From contig JAPPEF010000323.1 of assembly GCA_028875335.1 (NCBI GenBank), positions 1 to 26,698 on the forward strand: DNA of 26,698 nucleotides, written 5' to 3'. The DNA comes from Gemmatimonadota bacterium (lineage in GTDB: Bacteria > Latescibacterota > UBA2968 > UBA8231). Shown here in pieces: positions 15,292-22,605 of this stretch (positions are counted from its first letter, which is position 1; the number at the start of each line of letters is the position of its first letter). The notes under the pieces were generated by a model. The model made no database searches. It saw only the letters and a program-made list of their open reading frames with translations, and was not told the DNA's origin. A program made the translations under genes and the position numbers.

Positions 15292-16050
15292 ATGGTGGGA
15301 CCGTCCCTGATACCGACCCCTATTGAGATCGCCATAGCGGCGTTGGTGCTGATCGTCGCTGGGTTCGCTATCGGCGCCGTTGGCTTTGGCTTCGGTCTCA
15401 CCACTACACCGGTCCTGCTCCTGTTCCTCGATCCGCAGACGGTCGTAGTTACGATAAATGCCGTGGCCGTCGTCGCGTTCGGGCTCGTTCTTATCGAAAC
15501 CCGCGACCACGTCCCCTATCGCGAACTCGCCCCAACAGCCGTCGCCGGTGCTCTCGGCGCGCCAATCGGGGTGTACGCCCTCGCCTCCCTGGACCCAGCG
15601 GCGCTGCGAATCGCCATAAGCGCGCTCGTTCTGATGCTCACGGTGCTCGTTGTGGTCAAGACCGAGTGGCGCGTTCCCAAACCACAGATCACTGGTCCGA
15701 TGCTGGGCTTTGGGGTGGCCGCCATGGTCACCGGGCTTGCCATCGGCGGCCCACTGCTCGTCCTGTTTTTCATCGGACGCGGCATGGAACGTCAGGGCGT
15801 CCGGTCTTCCATGGCATTCTTCTTCACTACCATGTACTGCACGGCTGCCATCGGCTACGTCGCGCAAGGACTGCTTACGGCAGAACGCCTCATCCTGATA
15901 GTTGCCGTAGTCCCAGGGATGATTCTCGGGTACTGGCTATCGGTCCGCCTGACCGGACGGATGAACGAAAAGGTCTTTCGCCAAGCGGTCGTCAGCGTCA
16001 TCGCCGTCGCGAGTATCCTGGTGCTGGTGCGGGAGATCCTTTCATTATAG
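15292..16050 (+). CDS. TauE/SafE-family membrane permease
   Basis: The 252-residue, very hydrophobic protein shows the TauE/SafE pattern: about eight membrane helices in two halves, the first starting IAALVLIVAGFAIGAVGFGFGL and the second GFGVAAMVTGLAIGGPLLVLF. A loop after each first helix carries glycine and proline (GFGLTTTPVLLLF, GGPLLVLFF). The family exports sulfite, sulfoacetate or other organosulfur anions, or imports them in some organisms. Substrate is not deducible here. The start is the ATG at 15292. The ATG at 15287 is out of frame and no good ribosome site is seen, but the first helix begins at residue ~10, so the start is reasonable. It lies 36 bp after the protease gene with no terminator between. 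Confidence 0.88.
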   Translation: MVGPSLIPTPIEIAIAALVLIVAGFAIGAVGFGFGLTTTPVLLLFLDPQTVVVTINAVAVVAFGLVLIETRDHVPYRELAPTAVAGALGAPIGVYALASLDPAALRIAISALVLMLTVLVVVKTEWRVPKPQITGPMLGFGVAAMVTGLAIGGPLLVLFFIGRGMERQGVRSSMAFFFTTMYCTAAIGYVAQGLLTAERLILIVAVVPGMILGYWLSVRLTGRMNEKVFRQAVVSVIAVASILVLVREILSL

Positions 16051-16096
16051 GAACTTCTCAAACGCGACTTCCATTCTCTCATTTTAGGAGTGCCGT

Positions 16097-16585
16097 ATGG
16101 TGGACGACAAAAAGGACTGGCGCAATCACGGGGTGCGGGTGGTGACGAGTGAGCGGTTGGATTTCAATACGCCACAGACGCCGGGGATGACGCGTGCAGT
16201 GGCGATCAATCGCGCAAGTGCGGGCGCCGAAAAGCTCTGGGCAGGTACGGTTGAGATTCATCCCAATGCAAAGACTGGAGCGCACCATCACGGGGCCTTG
16301 GAAAGCGTGATTTACGTGGTGCGCGGCAAGGCGCGAATGCGGTGGGGTGATCAATTGGAGTACGTGGCAGAAGCAGGGCCGGGTGATTTTATCTATGTGC
16401 CGCCCTACGTGCCGCATCAGGAGATCAATGCCAGTCGGGATGAACCTTTGGAATGCGTGCTGGTGCGCAGCGATCAGGAGCCCGTGGTCGTGAATCTGGA
16501 TATTCTGGCTGTTGAAGAACCCGAAGAAGTGTATTGGATTGATCCGATCCACCCCGATCCAAATCCCCCTGCGGCTACTCCTTGA
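16097..16585 (+). CDS. Cupin-domain protein
   Basis: This 162-residue single-domain cupin has both metal-binding motifs. Motif 1 is GAHHHGALESVIYVVRG with H63, H64, H65 and E69, and motif 2 is GDFIYVPPYVPHQEIN with H107. Such beta-barrels bind Fe, Mn or Zn and act as dioxygenases, isomerases or sugar-binding regulators. The long N-terminal strand region (VRVVTSERLDFNTPQTPGM) resembles cupins near sugar or uronate catabolism genes. The reaction is unknown. AGGAG lies about six bases before the ATG. The stop codon TGA overlaps the -35 element of the following promoter, so the gene probably closes its transcription unit. Confidence 0.9.
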   Translation: MVDDKKDWRNHGVRVVTSERLDFNTPQTPGMTRAVAINRASAGAEKLWAGTVEIHPNAKTGAHHHGALESVIYVVRGKARMRWGDQLEYVAEAGPGDFIYVPPYVPHQEINASRDEPLECVLVRSDQEPVVVNLDILAVEEPEEVYWIDPIHPDPNPPAATP

Positions 16586-16611
16586 CCAGGCCCCCCAAAG
16601 CTCTCTATAAT
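16582..16611 (+). promoter_or_regulatory. Sigma70-like promoter for the toroid-protein gene
   Basis: TTGACC (16582-16587, overlapping the cupin stop) and a perfect TATAAT (16606-16611) are separated by 18 bp. Transcription would begin near 16618 and leave an 80-nt leader before the ATG at 16698. Confidence 0.6.
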
Positions 16612-16697
16612 GTCCACATCTTAACCGCGATGGAACCGGCCTTTTTACACAAGGACATGCGGGCAATGAACTCGTGGCCGCAGCGCTGTAGAACCAG

Positions 16698-17660
16698 ATG
16701 AACATTTTTCGCCAAGCCCGCGACAGGGGCTGCGAGTACCTGCTGCAACACCTTTGTGCAGACGGCAGCTTCGGCAATGGCACTGTCGCAGAGTATTACA
16801 AGGTGCCGACGGCGTTCCAGGTTTGCGGCGAGACCCATGCGGCCAACCGCCTGCTCGATTGGGTGCGCCGCAACGGTATGACCTCAGATGGCGACTTTGG
16901 CCCCAGAACCGAACTCACCAACGGCTACTACTACGCTTACTTCAACACCTGGGTCGTCATCGGCGCAGCCCGGCTCGGACAGTTCGACATCGCGCAGAAG
17001 GGCATGGACTTCTTGATGGGCTTCTACGACGGCAGCGGCGGGTTCTGGTCCCACCCGAGCGAGCGTCAGCCGGACACTCCGCAGGACTTGTGGGTCACGA
17101 GTGGCTGCGGTCAGGCCGCTCTGTACACCAACCGCCTCGACGTCGCCTGCGGTGTGGGACGCTGGATGCAGCGGATGATGGATGAGCAGCCGAACTACCC
17201 GGAGGAGATGTACACCGTCGCCACGCCGGCTGGCGGGCTTGTAACCGACATCGACCCCACGGACCCGATTCGCTACGTACTGGTCAATGCCACCAAGGGG
17301 GATCAGTACTTCTTCCACCCGGGCATCGCGGGTGGCTTTCTCGCTCGCCTCTCCCTGGCCACCGGCGACGAGCAGTGGCTTGCGCTGGCTAGGGAGTACA
17401 TGCGCTTTGCCGAGACCGCCACAGACCACCTCTACCGGTTGCTGCGCGCCGGAAAAGTGATGTGGGCGGCGTCGCTGCTGTGGACTCTGACCCGGGAGAG
17501 CTTGTACCGCGACATGGCGATCAAGGTGGCCGGCAACATCGTCGATCAGCAGCGCGCCAGCGGCTGGTGGGCGATGACCGGATCGGAAGGTACTCCGAGC
17601 AACGACGCGACGGCCGAGATGGTGGTCTGGCTCGACGAGGTGTATCAGGCGACCGGATGA
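16698..17660 (+). CDS. Alpha/alpha-toroid protein (terpene-cyclase/prenyltransferase-like)
   Basis: The 320-residue soluble protein has repeated helix pairs with glycine- and aromatic-rich turns (DGSFGNGTVAEYYKVPTAF, DGSGGFWSHPS, GYYYAYFNTWVVIGAARLG). These resemble the alpha6/alpha6 toroids of squalene-hopene cyclases, prenyltransferases and related sugar-processing enzymes. The cyclase DxDD acid motif is not seen, so I do not assign cyclase activity. Unsaturated-glucuronyl-hydrolase or epimerase-type toroids are alternatives. The ATG at 16698 has no clear ribosome site, and the leader (16612-16697) is free of other genes. A PhyH-like gene follows after 136 bp in the same direction, and a promoter precedes, so this and the next gene could share a transcript. 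Confidence 0.65.
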   Translation: MNIFRQARDRGCEYLLQHLCADGSFGNGTVAEYYKVPTAFQVCGETHAANRLLDWVRRNGMTSDGDFGPRTELTNGYYYAYFNTWVVIGAARLGQFDIAQKGMDFLMGFYDGSGGFWSHPSERQPDTPQDLWVTSGCGQAALYTNRLDVACGVGRWMQRMMDEQPNYPEEMYTVATPAGGLVTDIDPTDPIRYVLVNATKGDQYFFHPGIAGGFLARLSLATGDEQWLALAREYMRFAETATDHLYRLLRAGKVMWAASLLWTLTRESLYRDMAIKVAGNIVDQQRASGWWAMTGSEGTPSNDATAEMVVWLDEVYQATG

Positions 17661-17796
17661 AGTCCCCCTGAAGCCCGCCATTTCTCCGTCGGTCTGGTAC
17701 CGGATATCAAGGGAGGATTGTCAGCGGTCGCCAGGCCGCGATTCTGAAGCACGGCAACCTCATGCGGACCCATGGGAATAATCTGAAGGAGAGAAC

Positions 17797-18639
17797 ATGT
17801 CCGAGACGCGCTTGACACAGCAGCAACTCAACTTCTTCAACACCTTCGGCTATCTGTACTTTCCCGGTCTGATGGCCGATTGCATCGACCGCATTATCGA
17901 GGAATTCGAGGCCGTGTGGGCCGTGCACGGCGGCGGGCATCACGGCAAAGAGCACGAAGGCCGGGCGCGCTCGTGCATTGTGCCCTTCCCCGATCAGAGC
18001 GAATACTTGAGCAGCTTGCTCGACGACCCGCGCATCCACGACATTGTCGCCAGCATTTTGGGCGACGATTTCAACTACACCAGCGGCGACGGCAATTTCT
18101 ACGTCGGCGATACGCGCTGGCATTCGGATGGGTACAGCGGCGAGCGCATTCCCAGCATCAAGATCGCTTTTTACCTAGATCCGCTGACCCGGGACACGGG
18201 CGCGGTGCGCGTCATTCCGGGCAGTCATCACTGCGGCGACACCTATGCCGACGGCCTGCAAGAGGCCCTACCCGACAGCGAATCAGCGTGGGGGGTGGCA
18301 CCCAACCAAGTGCCGTGCCAAGTGGTGGAGACCCAGCCGGGCGACATTGTCGTATTTTGGCACAATACCAAGCACGCCGCTTTCGGCGGCTCGCAGCGGC
18401 GGCGCATGTACACCATGAATTTCTACGAACACGTGCCCGACGAGCGCCTAGAGGATTTCCAGAACGCACTGGCCAACGAGGGGCGGTTCTGGATCGACCG
18501 CATCCACGGCGAGGCCATGTTGCGCACCGCGGGGCCAGAGCGCATGGTGCATTTGCAGCAGGTCATAGACAACGACTTCAAGATGGCGGAAGTGCATCAG
18601 CGCCATCGGCGGGAAAACGCCGAGCCATCGCGGGGGTGA
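17797..18639 (+). CDS. Phytanoyl-CoA dioxygenase (PhyH)-family protein
   Basis: The 280-residue protein matches PhyH-type Fe(II)/2-oxoglutarate-dependent oxygenases, which hydroxylate lipids, small metabolites or natural-product intermediates. The iron triad is H109-S-D111 in TRWHSDGY and H193 in HNTKHAAFGG. The R at about 202 (SQRRRMYTMNF) is placed to bind 2-oxoglutarate. The VRVIPGSHH turn after the triad is typical. Members are very numerous in Poribacteria and related marine genomes and most have unknown substrates. The ATG has AAGGAG about eight bases upstream. Its stop faces the end of the Gfo/Idh/MocA gene on the other strand 45 bp away, with no clear shared terminator. Confidence 0.92.
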   Translation: MSETRLTQQQLNFFNTFGYLYFPGLMADCIDRIIEEFEAVWAVHGGGHHGKEHEGRARSCIVPFPDQSEYLSSLLDDPRIHDIVASILGDDFNYTSGDGNFYVGDTRWHSDGYSGERIPSIKIAFYLDPLTRDTGAVRVIPGSHHCGDTYADGLQEALPDSESAWGVAPNQVPCQVVETQPGDIVVFWHNTKHAAFGGSQRRRMYTMNFYEHVPDERLEDFQNALANEGRFWIDRIHGEAMLRTAGPERMVHLQQVIDNDFKMAEVHQRHRRENAEPSRG

Positions 18640-18683
18640 TTCACCCGGCCTGTCGCCTGCGACCGCAAATCCCGCAAATTGGG

Positions 18684-19709
18684 TTAGAGCGCATTCGGAC
18701 CTTCGTTCCCCCACTGATACGACTCGACGCGGAGCGCGCGATCCGCTGCGGGCAGCGCAACCCTAACCCCTTCCCGCTCCGAGGAAGAGCAGATGGCGAA
18801 TCCGATTTCGGTGGCGCGTCGGGCCTCAGAGATGTCGCACGCAGTGCGGCCACCCTCTTTGACGGCGCCGATCAGGTCGCTCACCATGTTTATGCCGGCC
18901 GGCCAGCCTTCCTCCTTCGGCGGCAGGGGAAATAACTCTTCAGAGTCGTCCCGCCAGACGCGGGCCATGCTCGCGTCGGCGAATACGGAAATCCGTCCGC
19001 CATCGCCCGCAATCTCAAAGGCGGGACCTTTGGGTCCGTCACAGGTTACATAGGCCACAGCGCCGTTGTCCATCCCAATCTGCGCACGGCAGGGCGGATC
19101 CATCCGGCGACGCTCATCTGCGGAGTCGCCGGGATCGACAAAACCGCTGACCCACGCGGGCTCTGGATCTCCCAGCAGCGCGAGCACGGCGTCGTACCAG
19201 TGGCAGCCGTGATTGATTGTATTCGGGATGCCGTATGCCGCCAGGCTAGTCGCCTCGCCGATCAGGCCGCCAGCGATGGCCGAGCTTAGCGCCCGATAGG
19301 CGGAATCCCAGCGCCGGTCGAGGGCGAAGGCAAGAGGAGTCTCCGCACAGGCCGCGACAATGCGATCCATTTCGGCGAGGGTCGTGGCCAGCGGTTTGTC
19401 ACTCAGAATCCCGCGGACGCCAGCGGCCACCGCCCTTTTGATCTGGTCGGCGTGCATGGTCTGTCGGGTGGCAATGCAGACAATGTCGGGAGCGACCCCC
19501 TTGAGAAGCTGCTCGTATTCGTCAAAGGTCGGCACCGCTCCCCACACATCCCGCCAGCACTCGACGAATTCTGCGCGCTCCCGTTCGCCGTAGTCGAAGA
19601 CACCGACGACTTCCGCGTCGGGATGGGCGTAGAAGGCAGCGGCGAAATTGTGGCTCGTCGGCTTGCGCAGGGTCTGACGGTGGCAGCCGACGATAGCGAC
19701 GCGAATCAT
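18684..19709 (-). CDS. Gfo/Idh/MocA-family oxidoreductase, degenerate nucleotide motif
   Basis: The 341-residue protein belongs to the NAD(P)-dependent sugar/inositol dehydrogenase family. The N-terminal Rossmann segment reads VAIVGCHRQTLRKP, lacking the usual GxGxxG, while SDKP (D104-K105-P106) replaces EKP with the catalytic Lys kept. GCHWYD (H170, D173) matches the HxxxD-type catalytic region. ATG at 19709 is chosen because the GGAGG at 19720-19724 lies only one base before the upstream in-frame ATG (19718) but ten bases before this one. It is the last gene of a tight NYN-SGNH-Gfo run, 25 bp after the SGNH stop. The changed glycine loop suggests altered cofactor use or a non-catalytic member. 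The substrate is unknown. Confidence 0.88.
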   Translation of the reverse strand: MIRVAIVGCHRQTLRKPTSHNFAAAFYAHPDAEVVGVFDYGERERAEFVECWRDVWGAVPTFDEYEQLLKGVAPDIVCIATRQTMHADQIKRAVAAGVRGILSDKPLATTLAEMDRIVAACAETPLAFALDRRWDSAYRALSSAIAGGLIGEATSLAAYGIPNTINHGCHWYDAVLALLGDPEPAWVSGFVDPGDSADERRRMDPPCRAQIGMDNGAVAYVTCDGPKGPAFEIAGDGGRISVFADASMARVWRDDSEELFPLPPKEEGWPAGINMVSDLIGAVKEGGRTACDISEARRATEIGFAICSSSEREGVRVALPAADRALRVESYQWGNEGPNAL

Positions 19710-19734
19710 GGCGCTCATACCTCCTTTTCCCGAG

Positions 19735-20466
19735 TCAGAAACCGTATTCGGACTTCAGCACCGACTCGTCCCTCCACCTCGGACTGCTCCGCTCGGCTTG
19801 CCGGGTCCGCTTCGCCAGGCAGGAACAATTCTGGGCGAGCACCTCGAAGATGCGGTGGGCGACGATCCGGTGGCCGAGGTCGTTCTGGTGCACGCCGTCG
19901 TAGTGGACCATCCAAGGCGCTTCACCGCTCGCGGCCAGCAGATCGACGTACAGACAATCGAGTTGTGCCGCCACCTCGGCCGTGGCCGCGTTGAAGCGCC
20001 TGAATAGAGGCAGATCGGCGAGGCTCCAGGTCTTCCCCCCGACGGTGAAGTCGGTCATGAAGTAGGGCCCGAGCAACAGGATGAGCGGATTCCCGCGTTG
20101 GCGCACGCGCCTCACGAGCAGGACGAGGTCCTCGCAAAACTGAGCCAATGGCGTACCGCCCCGAGCGTCGTTGAGGCCGTAGGAAATCGCGAGCAGGTCG
20201 GGGTAGTGGGAGAGGACGTGTTTGTCGAGGCGTTCGTCGGCAGCCGGCTTCCCGCTCTCTTCGTACGCCGGGCTGCGCCTGGCGATGAGGTTGGCGCCGA
20301 TTCCAGAGTTGACAACCCGCATAGGCGTGGTCTGGAAGTCGTTGATGAGCGCGCCCAGCAGAGGCACCCAACAGCGATCGGGAGCGGTGCTCCAGCCGCC
20401 AGCAGTGGTGCTCTCGCCGAGGGCGACCATGCAGCGAAACTCCTCGGCGCACCAGTCTTTCTTCAT
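19735..20466 (-). CDS. SGNH/GDSL-family esterase
   Basis: The 243-residue hydrolase has the four SGNH blocks in order: I ALGESTTAGG (nucleophile S19), II NSGIGAN, III SYGLND (N99), V DGVHQNDLGH (D190, H193). This fold hydrolyses acyl esters of lipids or acetylated sugars. No signal peptide is present, so the protein is probably cytoplasmic. ATG 20466 is preferred over the ATG at 20472 because AAGGTG is eight bases from the former and too near the latter. Longer upstream frames overlap the NYN gene and have no family resemblance. It starts 10 nt after the NYN stop, so the two are co-transcribed. The C-terminal ~25 residues (KRTRQAERSSPRWRDE) are basic and may be disordered. Confidence 0.9.
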   Translation of the reverse strand: MKKDWCAEEFRCMVALGESTTAGGWSTAPDRCWVPLLGALINDFQTTPMRVVNSGIGANLIARRSPAYEESGKPAADERLDKHVLSHYPDLLAISYGLNDARGGTPLAQFCEDLVLLVRRVRQRGNPLILLLGPYFMTDFTVGGKTWSLADLPLFRRFNAATAEVAAQLDCLYVDLLAASGEAPWMVHYDGVHQNDLGHRIVAHRIFEVLAQNCSCLAKRTRQAERSSPRWRDESVLKSEYGF

Positions 20467-20476
20467 CGTCATCACC

Positions 20477-21262
20477 TTACAGCAGCTCCGGCCGGAATTC
20501 CACAGCGTTGATGGCCTTTTTCCGGTCGCCGTCGTCCTCCACCTCAAACTCGATGATCGTCTCGCGCACCTTGAGATGGGCAAAGTCCGCGTTGGACACC
20601 ACCCCACCGCGCACCGTGCGCAGATCAGTGATGTGCAGAAAAATATCTTCGCGTATGCTGTCTATCGCCAAGCCAGTCTGCACGGTCAAGAAGCCGTAGC
20701 CCTTCTCCTCGTTGACTGCGTGCAGGATGCCGCGCAGGCGCTGAGTCGGGTCGCGATCAGAGAACAGAATGTCGGGCACCAAGTACCCGGAAAAGTGGTG
20801 ATCTACCTCTTGGCGCAGATCGGTGCTGGTGTTCATAAAAGATAGCAGATCGACTCGCTTGCCCCGGTTTTGCAGGGCGCGCACCAAGCGCACGAAGTCG
20901 CCGTCGCCAGTGCCCAACAGCACGTAGTCCAAATTGTCCGCCTGCAACAGGGCATCTATTGCCAGCTCGAGGTCGGCGTCGGCCTTGACGATAGTCTCCC
21001 CCTCCGTAGTGCGATAGCGCCGCACTTCCTTGAGTATCAGGTGGTAGCCCTCCCGCCGTGCGCGATTGCGATAAACCTCCCTCTTTTGGCGATACTCTGG
21101 GTCCATGCTTTCGCGCTCGCGGTCAACGGCCATATAGGCATTGGCCCGCACCACAACCGCCTGCTGCGCCTCCACTAGGGCTTTGATCTGGCGAAACCGG
21201 ATGGCGTAGCCGCCGCAGCGGTTGAGATTCTCCATATCGAGAAATATGCCTGCTTTTAGCAC
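20477..21262 (-). CDS. NYN-domain ribonuclease-like protein with C-terminal cold-shock domain
   Basis: The 261-residue protein joins two RNA-related domains. Residues 1-165 form a NYN/LabA-type (DUF88) PIN-like fold, with acidic sites D9 (GIFLDMENLN), D95/D97 (VKADADLELA) and D120/D122 (GTGDGDFVRL). Residues ~175-258 form an OB-fold cold-shock domain with RNP1-like KGYGFLTV and RNP2-like DIFLHITDL. NYN proteins are predicted or proven metal-dependent RNases, and the cold-shock domain would bind the RNA substrate. The start is GTG 21262 with AAAAGGA five bases upstream. A GTG at 21292 lies inside a hairpin and gives no conserved sequence. It is the first gene of the run with the SGNH esterase and Gfo protein. 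The domain pair and the esterase neighbour are unusual together. Confidence 0.88.
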   Translation of the reverse strand: MLKAGIFLDMENLNRCGGYAIRFRQIKALVEAQQAVVVRANAYMAVDRERESMDPEYRQKREVYRNRARREGYHLILKEVRRYRTTEGETIVKADADLELAIDALLQADNLDYVLLGTGDGDFVRLVRALQNRGKRVDLLSFMNTSTDLRQEVDHHFSGYLVPDILFSDRDPTQRLRGILHAVNEEKGYGFLTVQTGLAIDSIREDIFLHITDLRTVRGGVVSNADFAHLKVRETIIEFEVEDDGDRKKAINAVEFRPELL

Positions 21263-21286
21263 GTGTATCCTTTTAGTCGTAAGTAG

Positions 21287-21307
21287 GGGCACCCCTCGTG
21301 GGTGCCC
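21287..21307. repeat. GC-rich hairpin, possible dispersed palindromic repeat or terminator
   Basis: GGGCACCC (21287-21294) and GGGTGCCC (21300-21307) form a perfect 8-bp stem around a five-base loop. It lies between the stop of the upstream Gfo gene and the NYN start on the minus strand. No T-run follows, so it would be a poor intrinsic terminator. The sequence type resembles dispersed GC-rich palindromes of many environmental genomes. That is recollection and not proof. Confidence 0.6.
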
Positions 21308-21324
21308 TATGGAATGTTTCGTCT

Positions 21325-22401
21325 CTAGATGTGAAAAATGTACAAGTCGCGCTCAGGCAGCGGCAATTCCACCCAAGCACCGCCCTGGCAGTGGCTCTCG
21401 GCAACGGCGATGGTGGCTTCTGTGATGTGGTGCGTCACGTCGATGTGGCCGCGCGTAGGTTGGCCGGATTCGCGCGCCGCGGCCAAATCCTCCAAGCAGC
21501 ACTGCGTCGTACTGCGCGGCGTCACCGGATCGACGGGCACCTCCTCCCACAAGGTTTTCCGTCCTTGCACGGTGCCGGGCTGGCGCAGTAAAACGTTGGC
21601 CCCATTGTTGCACGAGCGAATCGCTCCCTCCGAGCCGATGACCTCGAATTCCCACGGGGCCGTTGGAATGGACCACGCCTCGACGCCGTTGGCAAAGCGC
21701 AGTTGATAGGTGGCCGAGGGATCAGACGGAATGTGATTGCCCTCAACTTGCAAGCCGCGCGGCAACAGCTCGCCGCGCACAGCTTCAATCGCCGGATCGC
21801 CGATGAGATAGGACACCGTGTCGATCGAATGGATGTGCCCGTGCATCAGGCTGGAACTGGCGTAGTGAATCACGGCCCGCACCTCGCCGACCTGACCGGC
21901 GGCGACCGCGTCTTTGACCACATCGTAGCGGTTGTCAAAGCGGCGCAGGACGCCCGTGTTGAAGAGTGTGTTGTTGCGCTTTACGGCATCGCGGATCTCG
22001 TCGGCGCGCTCCATTGAGCTGGCCATGGCCTTTTCGAGGTAGATCATCGGCACGCCCAGATCGGCCACTGCCACCGCTAGATCGGCGTGCGAATCGCCGC
22101 GAAAACTCGCGTCCGGGGCCTCTCTGGCGGGCTTGGGCAAACAGGCCGCGGTGCAGATGGCCACGAGATCGGGCTCTTCGCGGTCGATCATGTCGCGGAA
22201 ATCCTCGTACACGGCTGTTCCCCAGCGGCTTTGAAACGCATCGCGCTTATCCGGCAAGAGATCCGCTCCAGCCACGAGTTCCAGCCGCTCGCTCGCCCGA
22301 GTCGCGGCTGCGACCGAATAGGGCACATCGCCGTGCCCTTCGTCATCAATAGTGCTGCCCATGCGGCCGAGGCCGATGATAGCTACTGTGTGCTTCTGCA
22401 T
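21325..22401 (-). CDS. Gfo/Idh/MocA-family oxidoreductase
   Basis: The 358-residue protein has a complete nucleotide loop G10-L-G-R-M-G15 (VAIIGLGRMGS) and the lysine of the EKP motif as E123-K124-A125 (YLEKAMASS). The C-terminal domain has SLMHGHIHSIDTVSYLIG, which carries the expected His/Asp pair. The family oxidises or reduces sugars, inositols and their derivatives with NAD(P). The specific substrate is unknown. The ATG at 22401 has AAGGAG about eight bases upstream. The frame is open a further 34 codons upstream but without family similarity. It is divergent from the radical SAM gene and separated from the downstream NYN gene by a hairpin, so it may be a separate transcript. It is not closely similar to the neighbouring Gfo gene at 18.7 kb. 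Confidence 0.92.
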   Translation of the reverse strand: MQKHTVAIIGLGRMGSTIDDEGHGDVPYSVAAATRASERLELVAGADLLPDKRDAFQSRWGTAVYEDFRDMIDREEPDLVAICTAACLPKPAREAPDASFRGDSHADLAVAVADLGVPMIYLEKAMASSMERADEIRDAVKRNNTLFNTGVLRRFDNRYDVVKDAVAAGQVGEVRAVIHYASSSLMHGHIHSIDTVSYLIGDPAIEAVRGELLPRGLQVEGNHIPSDPSATYQLRFANGVEAWSIPTAPWEFEVIGSEGAIRSCNNGANVLLRQPGTVQGRKTLWEEVPVDPVTPRSTTQCCLEDLAAARESGQPTRGHIDVTHHITEATIAVAESHCQGGAWVELPLPERDLYIFHI

Positions 22402-22605
22402 GGTGGTTCTCCTTTCTGTGGCAGACAACCTACTCATCCCACCAAAACTCCGCCAGAGCCTCCCTCCTGCTGCACGCACAGGACTCCCAGAACTACAATT
22501 CACCTTGACAGTCTATTAAGCTATCGACTCTTTTACTGTTTTGTCCCACGCCATTTGCAGGGGGCAAGAGCGACGCGCTACCACGTCGCCTTCGCAGGAG
22601 ACAGC

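Noticed and set aside
21263..21292. Upstream GTG start for the NYN gene
   Set aside because: It lies in the hairpin, adds no family sequence, and lacks a ribosome site.
22505..22537. TTGACA at 22505 as promoter of the radical SAM gene
   Set aside because: The -35 is perfect, but the best -10 candidates are 11 or 21 bp away, so spacing is unsuitable.
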